A stretch of DNA of 64,000 nt from Pedobacter xixiisoli (GTDB lineage Bacteria; Bacteroidota; Bacteroidia; Sphingobacteriales; Sphingobacteriaceae), in the NCBI RefSeq assembly GCF_900215335.1, contig NZ_OCMT01000002.1:496001-560000 (forward strand). Direction: 5' to 3'. The translations under genes were made by a program, and so were the position numbers. The notes below the pieces were generated by a model. That model did not search any database, had not been told where the DNA came from, and saw nothing but the letters and a program-made list of their open reading frames with translations. Positions within the stretch are counted from its first letter, which is position 1; the number at the start of each line of letters is the position of its first letter. This document shows, one piece after another, positions 8,372 through 16,507 of this stretch.

Positions 8372-8809
8372 CATCTTTTGGCGATGCAGTTTCTTAGCCA
8401 CATCGATAGAATGTGATTTATGAATGTCAGCATCTTCTTCGGCTAACTTGGCCAAAGTAGCGTAAAACTTATGGAATTGGTCTAATTCTACTTCTGTTAA
8501 ATCTTCAATATCTACCATCCTATTACTCGCCTTTTCGTGAGAAGCAATCAATTCATTCAACTTCAACTGAATTGCTTTTCCATCTTTATTTTGTGCTTTC
8601 TGAATCAAGAAAACCATCAAGAAAGTAATAATTGTTGTCCCAGTATTGATCACCAACTGCCAAGTCTCCGAATAATCAAATATTGGGCCCGAAACTGCCC
8701 AAATCACTACAATAGCAACCGCAGCAATAAACGCTTGAGAACTTCCCGTAAACTTGGTAGCAGCATTTGAAAATCTTTCGAATAAGCTAACTTTATTTTT
8801 TTCGCTCAT
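8327..8809 (-). CDS. Low-affinity iron permease family protein
   Basis: A 160-aa membrane protein matching the PF04120 (Iron_permease) family by its core: FTGSSQAFIAAVAIVVIWAV then GPIFDYSETWQLVINTGTT and FLMVFLIQKAQNKDGKAIQL. There are two clear membrane helices (about 24-42 and 52-70) and a charged cytoplasmic tail. The family name derives from a yeast iron transporter; in bacteria the role is unproven. Its last 14 codons are part of a 202-bp tandem duplication, and the intact gene uses the copy nearer its body. Confidence 0.85.
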   Translation of the reverse strand: MSEKNKVSLFERFSNAATKFTGSSQAFIAAVAIVVIWAVSGPIFDYSETWQLVINTGTTIITFLMVFLIQKAQNKDGKAIQLKLNELIASHEKASNRMVDIEDLTEVELDQFHKFYATLAKLAEEDADIHKSHSIDVAKKLHRQKMVKMIKEVVNDKKEE

Positions 8810-8865
8810 GTTTTAAATTTTAGAAGAGAAATTTACGGAATTGTAAGCAATATTTAGCCTTATCA

Positions 8866-8936
8866 TCATTGCTAGGCACGAAGCAATCCTAAAGTGACAT
8901 GCTATATTAGTAAGATTGCTTCGTGCCTAGCAATGA
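8866..8936. repeat. Inverted repeat, 'TCATTGCTAGGCACGAAGCAATC' family
   Basis: A 23-bp perfect inverted repeat (8866-8888 and 8914-8936) around a 25-nt loop, upstream of the iron-permease gene. A close relative is at 57976-58061, where the outer arms (TCGTCATTGCGAGGCACGAA) are conserved but the inner right arm differs. Confidence 0.85.
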
Positions 8937-8958
8937 CGAATTAAACCAAAAACAAAAA

Positions 8959-8984
8959 AGCCATCCCGACATTTCGGGATGGCT
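8959..8984 (-). terminator. Rho-independent terminator of the aldolase gene
   Basis: An 11-bp stem AGCCATCCCGA / TCGGGATGGCT with a 4-nt loop, followed on the minus strand by a T run, 24 nt beyond the fbaA stop codon. Confidence 0.85.
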
Positions 8985-9007
8985 TTCAATATATGTGATG
9001 TTAAATC

Positions 9008-10087
9008 TTACAATTTATCATTCGCATTTATACAATTCAAATCTTCGAAAGCTACTTTTAAACGAGCTACGAAAGTTTCTTCCGCTTTACGCAACCAAAC
9101 ACGTGGATCATAAAATTTCTTGTTAGGCTTATCTTCACCATCAGGGTTACCAATTTGACCTTGTAAGAAAGCTTCATTCGTTTTGTAAAAACCTAAAATA
9201 CCATCCCAGAAAGCCCATTGCAAATCTGTATCGATGTTCATTTTAATAGCTCCATAAGAAATAGCCTCTCTAATTTCTTCTTGCGAAGAGCCAGAACCGC
9301 CGTGGAATACGAAATTGATAGGTTTCTCTGCAGTTAAGCTATATTTCTCTTTGATAAAATCTTGAGAGTTTTTCAAAATGATTGGCTGTAATTTTACGTT
9401 ACCTGGTTTGTAAACACCATGTACGTTACCAAAAGCAGCAGCAACCGTAAACTGATCGCTTACTTTGCTTAATTCTTCGTAAGCATAAGCAACTTCACTT
9501 GGTTGCGTATATAATTTCGAGCTATCTACATCGCTGTTATCCACACCATCTTCTTCACCACCAGTAACACCTAACTCAATTTCAATCGTCATACCTAGTT
9601 TGCTCATGCGCTCTAAGTATTTAGCAGAAATTTCGATGTTTTCTTCTATTGGCTCCTCAGAAAGGTCTAACATGTGCGACGAGAACAAAGGTTTACCAGT
9701 TTCAGCAAAGAATTTTTCTCCATGGTCTAACAAACCGTCAATCCAAGGTAACAACTTTTTAGCAGCGTGGTCAGTATGTAAAATAACCGCAACACCGTAG
9801 TGCTCTGCCAATAAATGCACGTGTTTAGCAGCAGAAACAGCTCCTAATACACAAGCTTGTAGGTTATCATTGTTTAAGGTTTTACCAGCATAAAACTGTG
9901 CACCACCATTAGACAATTGAATAATTACCGGCGAATTTACCGCCTTAGCCGCTTCCATTACCGCATTAATTGTATTGGTTCCTGTTACGTTTACTGCTGG
10001 AAGTGCAAATTGATGTTTTTTGGCCTGCTCAAACAGTTCTTGTACTGCAGCACCATGGATTACGCCTTTGTAGCCTTTTAAACTCAT
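9008..10087 (-). CDS. fbaA: Class II fructose-bisphosphate aldolase
   Basis: A 359-aa zinc-dependent aldolase that interconverts fructose 1,6-bisphosphate with DHAP and glyceraldehyde 3-phosphate. Length and motifs fit the longer (E. coli FbaA-type) class: ALPAVNVTGTNTINAVMEAA, the zinc-site VILHTDHAAKKLLPW, EIELGVTGGEEDGVDN, FGNVHGVY, FHGGSGSS and MNIDTDLQWAFWDG. It stands alone, with its own terminator at 8959-8984. The upstream gap to accD is long and repeat-rich. Interesting partner of mgsA at 3.5 kb, since DHAP is shared by both enzymes, but the genes are not linked. Confidence 0.97.
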   Translation of the reverse strand: MSLKGYKGVIHGAAVQELFEQAKKHQFALPAVNVTGTNTINAVMEAAKAVNSPVIIQLSNGGAQFYAGKTLNNDNLQACVLGAVSAAKHVHLLAEHYGVAVILHTDHAAKKLLPWIDGLLDHGEKFFAETGKPLFSSHMLDLSEEPIEENIEISAKYLERMSKLGMTIEIELGVTGGEEDGVDNSDVDSSKLYTQPSEVAYAYEELSKVSDQFTVAAAFGNVHGVYKPGNVKLQPIILKNSQDFIKEKYSLTAEKPINFVFHGGSGSSQEEIREAISYGAIKMNIDTDLQWAFWDGILGFYKTNEAFLQGQIGNPDGEDKPNKKFYDPRVWLRKAEETFVARLKVAFEDLNCINANDKL

Positions 10088-10410
10088 TTTATATTTAGTT
10101 TTATTATTGTTTCGAAGTTAGGAAATTTAATCTAACAACTAGTGTTCGTTCACAAATGTAATGAAAAAATACTTATTGTCAATTATACACTAAGCTTTAC
10201 TTATGCTGTTCATTGGTTCACTAGTTCATTTGGTTAATTGAATAACTTGTTCATTGGTTTCCCGAACTTTCGGGATTTCGCTATGCTCAACATTAGCTCA
10301 TTAGTTCATTCGTTAAGTTGATAGCTATTTGATTACTGGTCATTTCTATACTGGTTGTTACTTTGCTATTTTTTTTGAAAAGCAATTTCAGTTTTCCAAA
10401 CGTTCCATCA

Positions 10411-10657
10411 GACCCGCTTTTCGTTGCAATCTTTTTTATCCTATGCTACAAACCTTGCAGGTTTTGCCAACGCATGGACTATAGCGCAAACCTGTAAGGT
10501 TTTTCACTTGCTCAAAAAAGTATTTCCACTGCAATCGGGTTTGGCTAACGCTAACCTGTGCAATAAACTTGCTTTCCAAACCCGATTGAGCGGATTAGCC
10601 CGCAGCGTAGTGAAAGCGTTAGCGAAACGAAGCTAGGACTATGAGCGAAAGCGGGAC
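10411..10657. repeat. Composite intergenic repeat, copy B (two units head-to-head)
   Basis: Unit 1 (10411-10542, minus orientation) has the frame CCCGCTTTTCGTTGCAATCT ... AAAAAAGTATTTCCACTGCA-ATCGGGTTT around an insert with the hairpin AAACCTTGCAGGTTT / AAACCTGTAAGGTTT. Unit 2 (10574-10657, plus orientation) runs from AAACCCGATTG to GCGGGACT without the poly-T/poly-A borders. The rest of gap 10088-10857 holds TTCATTGGTT-like degenerate repeats (10205-10320), a CCCGAA/TTCGGG hairpin (10261-10274) and a CCTGATACCTGACCACT motif (10766-10782). No gene is supported in the gap. Confidence 0.75.
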
Positions 10658-10857
10658 TGAATTCAAATAGTTGCAGTAAAGTAGCTTTCATAAAAACAAG
10701 TGACTTAAAAGGTGATGTGAAATTAAACTATCAGCACTAGGCAAGTTATAGACTGACTACTGATGCCTGATACCTGACCACTATTCCCTAACCCCTAAAA
10801 ACACTTTGCGTTAAATATTTTTTTCGTTTCTTTGTAGTCGCATTTTAAAAAATACAC

Positions 10858-11703
10858 ATGTCTTGGTTTAAAAGAGAGAAAAAAGGAATTAGCACTAGTA
10901 CAGATGAAAAGAAAGAGGCACCAGATGGCTTATGGAACAAGTGTCCAAGCTGTAAAAAAGCCCTTCACAGTGCCGACCTTCAAGAAAGCAAGTGGGTTTG
11001 TCAATACTGCAACTACCACCTACGCGTAGGTTCAAAAGAATATTTCCACGTACTTTTCGATAATAACGAGTTTACAGAGCTTGACGCTAATTTAACTTCC
11101 GGCGATCCACTAAACTTTATTGATAGCAAGCCTTATACTGATAGAATTGTAGAAACCACTAAAAAAACAGGTTTAAAAGACGCTATCCGTTCTGCCTACG
11201 GTAAAATAGATGGCGAAGATATCGTAATTGCCTGTATGGATTTCAATTTTATTGGCGGTTCTATGGGCTCGGTAGTAGGTGAAAAAATCGCTAGGTCTAT
11301 CGATTATAGCCTTAAAAAGAAAATCCCTTTCTTAATGATTTCTAAGTCTGGCGGTGCCCGTATGATGGAAGCTGCATTTTCATTGATGCAAATGGCTAAA
11401 ACATCGGCAAAACTAGCTTTGTTAAGTCAGGCAAAAATCCCTTACATTTCTTTATTAACCGACCCAACTACGGGTGGTGTAACGGCATCTTATGCGATGT
11501 TGGGCGACATTAATATTGCTGAGCCAGGCGCTTTAATCGGTTTCGCTGGTCCTCGCGTCATTAAAGAAACGATTAAAAAAGATTTACCGAAAGGTTTCCA
11601 AACTTCAGAATTTGTGCAGGAACACGGTTTCCTAGATTTTATTGTAGACCGTAGAGAAATGAAGGATAAATTGGCTGCCTTCTTGAAAATGATGAAGAAT
11701 TAA
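10858..11703 (+). CDS. accD: Acetyl-CoA carboxylase carboxyltransferase subunit beta
   Basis: A 281-aa subunit that, with AccA, moves the carboxyl group from carboxybiotin to acetyl-CoA, forming malonyl-CoA for fatty-acid synthesis. The N-terminal zinc finger is visible (C29, C32, C48, C51), followed by the crotonase-fold domain with SGGARMMEA and [16 protein letters not shown] and the C-terminal GPRVIKETI block. Length is normal. accA is not adjacent, as is common. A strong terminator follows. TTTGCG and TTTCTTTG upstream (about 10805-10834) resemble a -33/-7 pair. Confidence 0.97.
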   Translation: MSWFKREKKGISTSTDEKKEAPDGLWNKCPSCKKALHSADLQESKWVCQYCNYHLRVGSKEYFHVLFDNNEFTELDANLTSGDPLNFIDSKPYTDRIVETTKKTGLKDAIRSAYGKIDGEDIVIACMDFNFIGGSMGSVVGEKIARSIDYSLKKKIPFLMISKSGGARMMEAAFSLMQMAKTSAKLALLSQAKIPYISLLTDPTTGGVTASYAMLGDINIAEPGALIGFAGPRVIKETIKKDLPKGFQTSEFVQEHGFLDFIVDRREMKDKLAAFLKMMKN

Positions 11704-11743
11704 GTTTTGGTTAACCGTTTAGTTGGTTAATTGTTTAACTGAT

Positions 11744-11788
11744 AAAAAGCAGGGTTTGTGCATGTGAGAATGCCGACCCTGCTTTTTT
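11744..11788 (+). terminator. Rho-independent terminator of accD
   Basis: A 12-bp stem AAAAAGCAGGGT / ACCCTGCTTTTT closing a ~20-nt loop and ending in a T run, 40 nt after the accD stop. Confidence 0.85.
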
Positions 11789-11839
11789 GTTAGTACTAAT
11801 CCAGATTAACTTCTATTTATATTTTATTAAATAAATAAA

Positions 11840-11870
11840 AACCTCGTAGGTTTACCAGACCTACGAGGTT
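11840..11870. repeat. Palindrome AACCTCGTAGGT, left border of accessory block
   Basis: A 12-bp perfect stem AACCTCGTAGGT / ACCTACGAGGTT with a 7-nt loop, followed by AAGC. A near copy, also followed by AAGC, is at 14145-14175, so the two bracket the genes at 12009-14123. The half-site also occurs inside the composite repeat at 1924-2053. Confidence 0.8.
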
Positions 11871-12008
11871 AAGCCAAATACATTCCCACCTTCAATGTTT
11901 AGATAGCAATGTTTGTTGAACAATGTCAGCTACTCTAATTCTTAAATTTAACTATTGATTAGTTATATTAGAGGTTTGCTATAATTTATGTTATAAATAA
12001 CCCTCTCA

Positions 12009-12626
12009 ATGAAAAATCTAGAATTACCTCCAACCATTAGAATTGCAAATCTCGATGAAGTACCGAAAACGAATAACTATATAGATAGGATAATTGACAG
12101 TAAAACTGCAAAAATCATTGAAGGCTTTACATTTCAAGAAAACACTGAACATAAGCTTCCATTTTCATTCTTTTCAGAGATAAACGTAGACAATTCACAA
12201 CTATGGAAAGTTTTTAAGGCACTAACTTTATCTTATGAAGAAGAAATATCTTTTATTTTCAATCATGTTGATGCAGAACCAAATTATAGCGAGTACTGCG
12301 ACAAATATGAAGTTTTAAATAAAATAGAAGACTATCAGGTAGAGCTTTCTCAAGATGGCTTTATTGAATTTGGAGTAATCTATCATGATGATGATAAGCT
12401 GAAGGAGGCTTATGTCAAAAAAGCTAAATACATTCAATTTTGGGGAAATGATAAAGATGAGTTTCTTGAAATTATGCACCAGTTCTCTTTATATCAAATT
12501 GATGATTTAAAATTTATAGATGACTTTCCGTTGGTAACAGAAAGTCTTTATTCGAGTAATCCAAATACAATCCGCACCGAAAAATTACTAGAAACATTTC
12601 GTAACATATTCACACTTGAAAAGTAA
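12009..12626 (+). CDS. Hypothetical protein (accessory block, gene 1)
   Basis: A 205-aa soluble acidic protein that I do not recognise. No signal peptide or membrane helix. AT-rich codons, a central run of acidic residues (IYHDDDKLKEAY) and an aromatic C-terminal half are what can be seen. Composition and placement next to a small acidic partner are reminiscent of immunity-type proteins, but this is only an impression. The next gene begins 7 nt after its stop, so the two are probably cotranscribed. Upstream sequence 11871-12008 shows no clear promoter. Confidence 0.7.
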   Translation: MKNLELPPTIRIANLDEVPKTNNYIDRIIDSKTAKIIEGFTFQENTEHKLPFSFFSEINVDNSQLWKVFKALTLSYEEEISFIFNHVDAEPNYSEYCDKYEVLNKIEDYQVELSQDGFIEFGVIYHDDDKLKEAYVKKAKYIQFWGNDKDEFLEIMHQFSLYQIDDLKFIDDFPLVTESLYSSNPNTIRTEKLLETFRNIFTLEK

Positions 12627-12633
12627 TCTATCT

Positions 12634-12948
12634 ATGGATTTAAAAGATTGGAAACTAAAATTACGTTACGGAAAAATTAAAACTCCCTATAAGCACTTCA
12701 CAATTATTGGCAATTGTGAAGTAGGAAATCTTATTGATGAATTTTCCTGTAGACCCGGACCAGCTTATGTGTCTATGAAAGTATGGACTTTAGATTATAA
12801 ACAAGCAGCAGAAATCTTTTCTAGCGTAGGCAACCAAATTGGCTTTACACCATATGATGACGTCGAAATATATGACAGCGAAGCGGTTAATCCCCCAAAA
12901 GAAGATCCTTTTGCATATGATATTAACTTTACTCCGTATGCGAAATAA
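12634..12948 (+). CDS. Hypothetical small acidic protein (accessory block, gene 2)
   Basis: A 104-aa protein starting at ATG 12634 (a TTG at 12616 is also in frame but overlaps the previous gene). The pattern WKLKLRYGKIKTPYKHFT near the start, a middle 'PGPAYVSMKVW' block and the ending DPFAYDINFTPYA resemble a widespread uncharacterised family of ~100-aa proteins often found in accessory regions; I know no function for it. Coupled to gene 1 with a 7-nt spacer. Confidence 0.75.
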   Translation: MDLKDWKLKLRYGKIKTPYKHFTIIGNCEVGNLIDEFSCRPGPAYVSMKVWTLDYKQAAEIFSSVGNQIGFTPYDDVEIYDSEAVNPPKEDPFAYDINFTPYAK

Positions 12949-13040
12949 TATTTATTTTATATTTACCATAGTTAAATGTTAATATACATTTTAAAAGCAA
13001 TTGAGTAACATTATTCAAAAATTAACAACTTGCAGGCAGA

Positions 13041-14123
13041 ATGTGCAAAACTTATAATACAATTGGTTCACTCACAACTTTAAAATCAAATTTAACAGAA
13101 AGTAATATCAATGATTTTAAGTCACTAAAAGAAGTTATTAATTTTCAAAAATCATATCCGATTTTACGACAACAATTAGTTTCTTATCATCAGAATCTGA
13201 TTGAGCAAGAAAGAACCGCACTAAATAAAGATTTACCAAATCTATATTACGCAATCGAAACTCAAAAACAGCAATCAGTCGAAAGGTTAACAAATGAAAT
13301 TGATAAGCTGAAACAACAACTAAATACATCGGCTAACCCTTCAGCGAACTTTTTTCGAAAGCTAACCAAAGGCTTAAAAAACTGGAGTAACGAAAGAAAA
13401 ATCAGGAAAAAAGAGCTTGGTTTTGAAATAGAATTGGAAATATCTACAAATGACCTTACTGAAGATTATCAGTTCAAAAAAAATCGCTATCAATTTATAA
13501 CTTCAAATTTTAATGAAGCTGTAAATCAAAGTGCCTTATATCCGCTATCAGAACTCGAAAGGAAAAAATCGATAATTAGCGAACTTAACAATTATATCTA
13601 TGGTGCCTTAGGAGAACAAAAAGTAGTTAAAACATTAGAAACCTTATCTGATGACTATTTTTTGATTAATGACTTCTCCGTTTCATTTTCACGAGCAATC
13701 TACAATAGGAAGGAGGATGATTACATAAAGTCTATTCAAATTGATCATATACTTGTTGGACCATCAGGAATATTTCTAATTGAAACAAAGAACTGGAGTG
13801 AAAAGTCACTGGAAAACTTAAGTTTACGCTCACCCGTCGAGCAAATCAAAAGAAATAATTTTGCATTATTCCACATACTCAACAATGATATGAGTAACTA
13901 TCATTTGCGCCTGGACAGTCATCACTGGGGGGATAAGAAAATACCAATCAAAAATCTCATTGTTTTAACTAACACTAAGCCAAAAGGAGAGTTTCAGTAC
14001 GTAAAAATTTTAACTATTAATGAGCTCCTTAGCTACGTAACTTATTTTAATCCAATATTTTCGTATGATGAAACTAAAAAAATTACTGATATGCTTTTAC
14101 GGATTAATGAAGATTACAAATAA
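13041..14123 (+). CDS. NERD-domain protein (nuclease-related)
   Basis: A 360-aa protein with a predicted coiled-coil N-terminus (about 40-150, rich in E/K/Q) and a NERD domain from about 186 (YGALGEQKVV). Nuclease-fold residues are present: D235 in QIDHILVG and E248-x-K250 in LIETKNWS, the restriction-endonuclease-like D..ExK set. The family is thought to process DNA and occurs in both housekeeping and defence settings; role here unknown. AT-rich like its two upstream neighbours, and followed 21 nt later by the right border palindrome. Confidence 0.85.
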   Translation: MCKTYNTIGSLTTLKSNLTESNINDFKSLKEVINFQKSYPILRQQLVSYHQNLIEQERTALNKDLPNLYYAIETQKQQSVERLTNEIDKLKQQLNTSANPSANFFRKLTKGLKNWSNERKIRKKELGFEIELEISTNDLTEDYQFKKNRYQFITSNFNEAVNQSALYPLSELERKKSIISELNNYIYGALGEQKVVKTLETLSDDYFLINDFSVSFSRAIYNRKEDDYIKSIQIDHILVGPSGIFLIETKNWSEKSLENLSLRSPVEQIKRNNFALFHILNNDMSNYHLRLDSHHWGDKKIPIKNLIVLTNTKPKGEFQYVKILTINELLSYVTYFNPIFSYDETKKITDMLLRINEDYK

Positions 14124-14144
14124 CAGTTTTAATTTAAAACAAAA

Positions 14145-14175
14145 AACCTCGTAGGTTTTGTAAACCTACAAGGTT
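14145..14175. repeat. Palindrome AACCTCGTAGGT, right border of accessory block
   Basis: Stem AACCTCGTAGGTTT / AAACCTACAAGGTT with a 3-nt loop and one mismatch, followed by AAGC, matching the copy at 11840-11870. May also act as a terminator for the NERD gene. Confidence 0.8.
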
Positions 14176-14232
14176 AAGCTATATAAAAGTTCCCTTCAGA
14201 TCCCGTCCCGATTATTCGGGAGGATTTAGGGA

Positions 14233-15327
14233 TTAAACATTAAATCTAAAGTGCATGATATCGCCGTCTTCTACTACGTAAGCTTTACCTTCTACACCTA
14301 ATTTACCTGCTTCTTTACAAGCGTTCTCTGAACCTAGGGTTACAAAATCATTGTATTTAATAACCTCTGCACGGATAAAGCCTTTTTCAAAATCGGTATG
14401 GATTACACCTGCCGCTTGTGGCGCTGTGAAACCTTTAGTAATTGTCCAAGCTCTTACTTCTTGCACACCAGCGGTGAAATAAGTATACAAATCTAACAAG
14501 CGGTAAGCTGCTCTAATTAGTTTAGCGACACCAGACTCATCCAAGCCTAAATCTTGCAAAAAGATTTGACGCTCTTCGTAGTCCTCTAATTCTGCAATTT
14601 CCGATTCGATTTTAGCAGAAATGATTAGAACCTCAGCATTTTCATCAGCTACAGCTGCTTTAACCTTGTCTACATATGCATTTCCAGTTACCACAGAAGC
14701 CTCGTCTACGTTACAAACATACATTACTGGTTTCTGCGTAAGCAAGCCCAAACCTTCAATAAAAGCGAAGTCTTCTGGAGACAACGCAGCAGAACGTACC
14801 GATTTTCCAGTTTCTAAATGATCTTTAATTACCGTTAAGATCTCGAATTCTTTCTTCGCATCTTTATCGTTTTTAGCTTGCTTCTCTATCTTTTGGATAC
14901 GTTTGCTTACCGTATCTAAATCTTTTAACTGTAATTCAGTGTCAATGATCTCTTTATCGCGAATAGGATCTACAGAACCATCTACGTGAATGATATTTCC
15001 GTCGTCAAAACAACGCAATACGTGGATAATTGCATTGGTAGCTCTGATGTTACCTAAAAACTGGTTACCTAGCCCCTCACCTTTTGAAGCGCCCTTCACC
15101 AAACCTGCAATATCTACAATCTCAATTGTATTTGGAACTACGCGTTGCGGCTTAACCAGTTCTGTCAATTTATTTAAACGGTCGTCTGGTACGGTAATTA
15201 CGCCCACGTTTGGTTCTATTGTACAAAAAGGGAAATTAGCAGATTGCGCCTTTGCGTTAGATAAACAGTTAAATAAAGTTGATTTTCCCACATTTGGTAG
15301 ACCTACTATACCACATTGTAATGCCAT
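14233..15327 (-). CDS. ychF: Redox-regulated ribosome-binding ATPase YchF
   Basis: A 364-aa OBG-family P-loop protein that hydrolyses ATP and binds ribosomes. Visible: P-loop GLPNVGKST (9-17), switch region IVDIAGLVKGASKGEGLGN, the NVDE in place of the GTP-specific NKxD (which explains ATP preference), a helical insert around 115-180, and the C-terminal TGS domain (TYFTAGVQEVRAWTI, then VVEDGDIMHFRFNV). Length is standard. The start is adjacent to the ATTTACGATTTTAG repeat. Confidence 0.97.
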   Translation of the reverse strand: MALQCGIVGLPNVGKSTLFNCLSNAKAQSANFPFCTIEPNVGVITVPDDRLNKLTELVKPQRVVPNTIEIVDIAGLVKGASKGEGLGNQFLGNIRATNAIIHVLRCFDDGNIIHVDGSVDPIRDKEIIDTELQLKDLDTVSKRIQKIEKQAKNDKDAKKEFEILTVIKDHLETGKSVRSAALSPEDFAFIEGLGLLTQKPVMYVCNVDEASVVTGNAYVDKVKAAVADENAEVLIISAKIESEIAELEDYEERQIFLQDLGLDESGVAKLIRAAYRLLDLYTYFTAGVQEVRAWTITKGFTAPQAAGVIHTDFEKGFIRAEVIKYNDFVTLGSENACKEAGKLGVEGKAYVVEDGDIMHFRFNV

Positions 15328-15330
15328 TAT

Positions 15331-15364
15331 ATTTACGATTTTAGATTTACGATTTTAGATTTTA
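15331..15364. repeat. ATTTACGATTTTAG direct repeat
   Basis: Two tandem copies of ATTTACGATTTTAG immediately upstream of ychF. The same words recur at 27951-27970 and 55834-55866, so this is a short dispersed repeat of this genome. Confidence 0.7.
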
Positions 15365-15498
15365 TAACAATCCAAAATTAAGGCGCAAAGATAGCAATAG
15401 ATTTATGATTATTTCAATGCAAATAACCAATAAGCGAATGAACAAATAAACAATTAAAAATATTTCCCTAGCTTAGCAATTTAGATTATTAAAGAAAA

Positions 15499-15969
15499 AT
15501 GGAAGACCAAGTGCAATTTGAAGAAGCATCGAATCAAAAACACGAGCAGTTAATTGTTACAGAAGACATGCGTAGTTATATCTACGATATGGCTAAATGG
15601 GCAAATTTCTTGGGTATTGTGGGCTTTGTAATCTCCGCCTTTATGCTCATGGCTGCGTTAACCATTGGACCAACCATCAATTCTAATCCAGAAATGGCTA
15701 AAATGCTAGGCCAGCTTGGCGCCATGGATGGAACTACCTTTAGTATTGTTTTCTTGATTTACGGTTTCGCCATTTTCTTCCCTAGCCTTTTAATGGTTCG
15801 CTATGCATCCAAAGCTAAGCAAGGCGTTCTTTATGGCGAACAAGCCAGTTTAGACGAAGGAATTGCCAAGTTGAAATCACTTTTTAAATACTTCGGTGTT
15901 TTAACTATTATTTTCATAGGTCTTTACTTATTGACCCTGATTTCGGCAATTCTTGGAGGAATCAAATAG
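15499..15969 (+). CDS. DUF5362-like membrane protein
   Basis: A 156-aa protein with a hydrophilic N-terminus, then two membrane helices (about 35-55 and 75-95), a short cytoplasmic loop (SKAKQGVLYGEQ) and a third helix near the C-terminus. It resembles small Bacteroidota membrane proteins annotated DUF5362. Function unknown. It is divergent from ychF and convergent with the PUR gene. Confidence 0.7.
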   Translation: MEDQVQFEEASNQKHEQLIVTEDMRSYIYDMAKWANFLGIVGFVISAFMLMAALTIGPTINSNPEMAKMLGQLGAMDGTTFSIVFLIYGFAIFFPSLLMVRYASKAKQGVLYGEQASLDEGIAKLKSLFKYFGVLTIIFIGLYLLTLISAILGGIK

Positions 15970-16027
15970 TAAGTTTCTTAAACTTTCTTCTTCCGAGTAA
16001 CATCAATCAAATTAGCTTTAAACAAAA

Positions 16028-16054
16028 AAATCCCTCCCAAATCGGGAAGGATTT
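16028..16054 (-). terminator. Terminator of the PUR gene
   Basis: Stem AAATCCcTCCC / GGGAaGGATTT (one mismatch) with a T run on the minus-strand side, 27 nt past the PUR gene stop. It may also stop transcription from the convergent gene. Confidence 0.65.
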
Positions 16055-16080
16055 CCATATGATTTAATGTCTTTTAATAC

Positions 16081-16404
16081 TTAGAAAGTGAAATCATCAT
16101 CAGATTTCGCTGCATATTCGGTATTTTCAGAATATTCGTAACGCTTTTCTACCACATCTTGGCGAGATTTGATATACTCAACAGTTTCTGTTAACCCTTC
16201 TGTAAATTTCTCGAAATCCTCTTTGTACAAGAAAATTTTATGCTTTACAAAAACGCCATCTTCTAATCTTTTCTTACTCTCGGTTAACGTAAGGTAATAA
16301 TCACCTGAACGTGTTGCTTTTACATCAAAAAAATAAGTACGTTTACCCGCTCTTACTTTCTTCGAAAAAACCTCTTCTCTCTCTTTGTTGTCGAAATCTC
16401 CCAT
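16081..16404 (-). CDS. PUR-family DNA/RNA-binding protein (DUF3276)
   Basis: A 107-aa member of the DUF3276/PUR family, bacterial relatives of Pur-alpha that bind single-stranded nucleic acid. Seen here: SKKVRAGKRTYFFDVKATRSGDYYLTLTE, which forms the first beta-sheet half, then KHKIFLYKEDFEKFTEGL. The acidic C-terminal tail (SDDDFTF) is usual. Common and highly conserved in Bacteroidota and spirochaetes. Monocistronic by its surroundings. Confidence 0.9.
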   Translation of the reverse strand: MGDFDNKEREEVFSKKVRAGKRTYFFDVKATRSGDYYLTLTESKKRLEDGVFVKHKIFLYKEDFEKFTEGLTETVEYIKSRQDVVEKRYEYSENTEYAAKSDDDFTF

Positions 16405-16507
16405 TTTTTTATCGTGTGTAGTGTGGTTTTGGTTGGGGTAAATATAATGTAATAATTCCCAACTTTCAAAATAGAAATGACAGTAATTATAGAGTTTTTT
16501 TGATATT

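Noticed and set aside
10424..10636. 70-aa frame upstream of accD
   Set aside because: It consists entirely of composite repeat copy B, so it is not expected to be a gene.
12009..12948. Toxin-immunity pair
   Set aside because: The two small acidic proteins have an immunity-like look, but no toxin domain is adjacent, so I do not call it.
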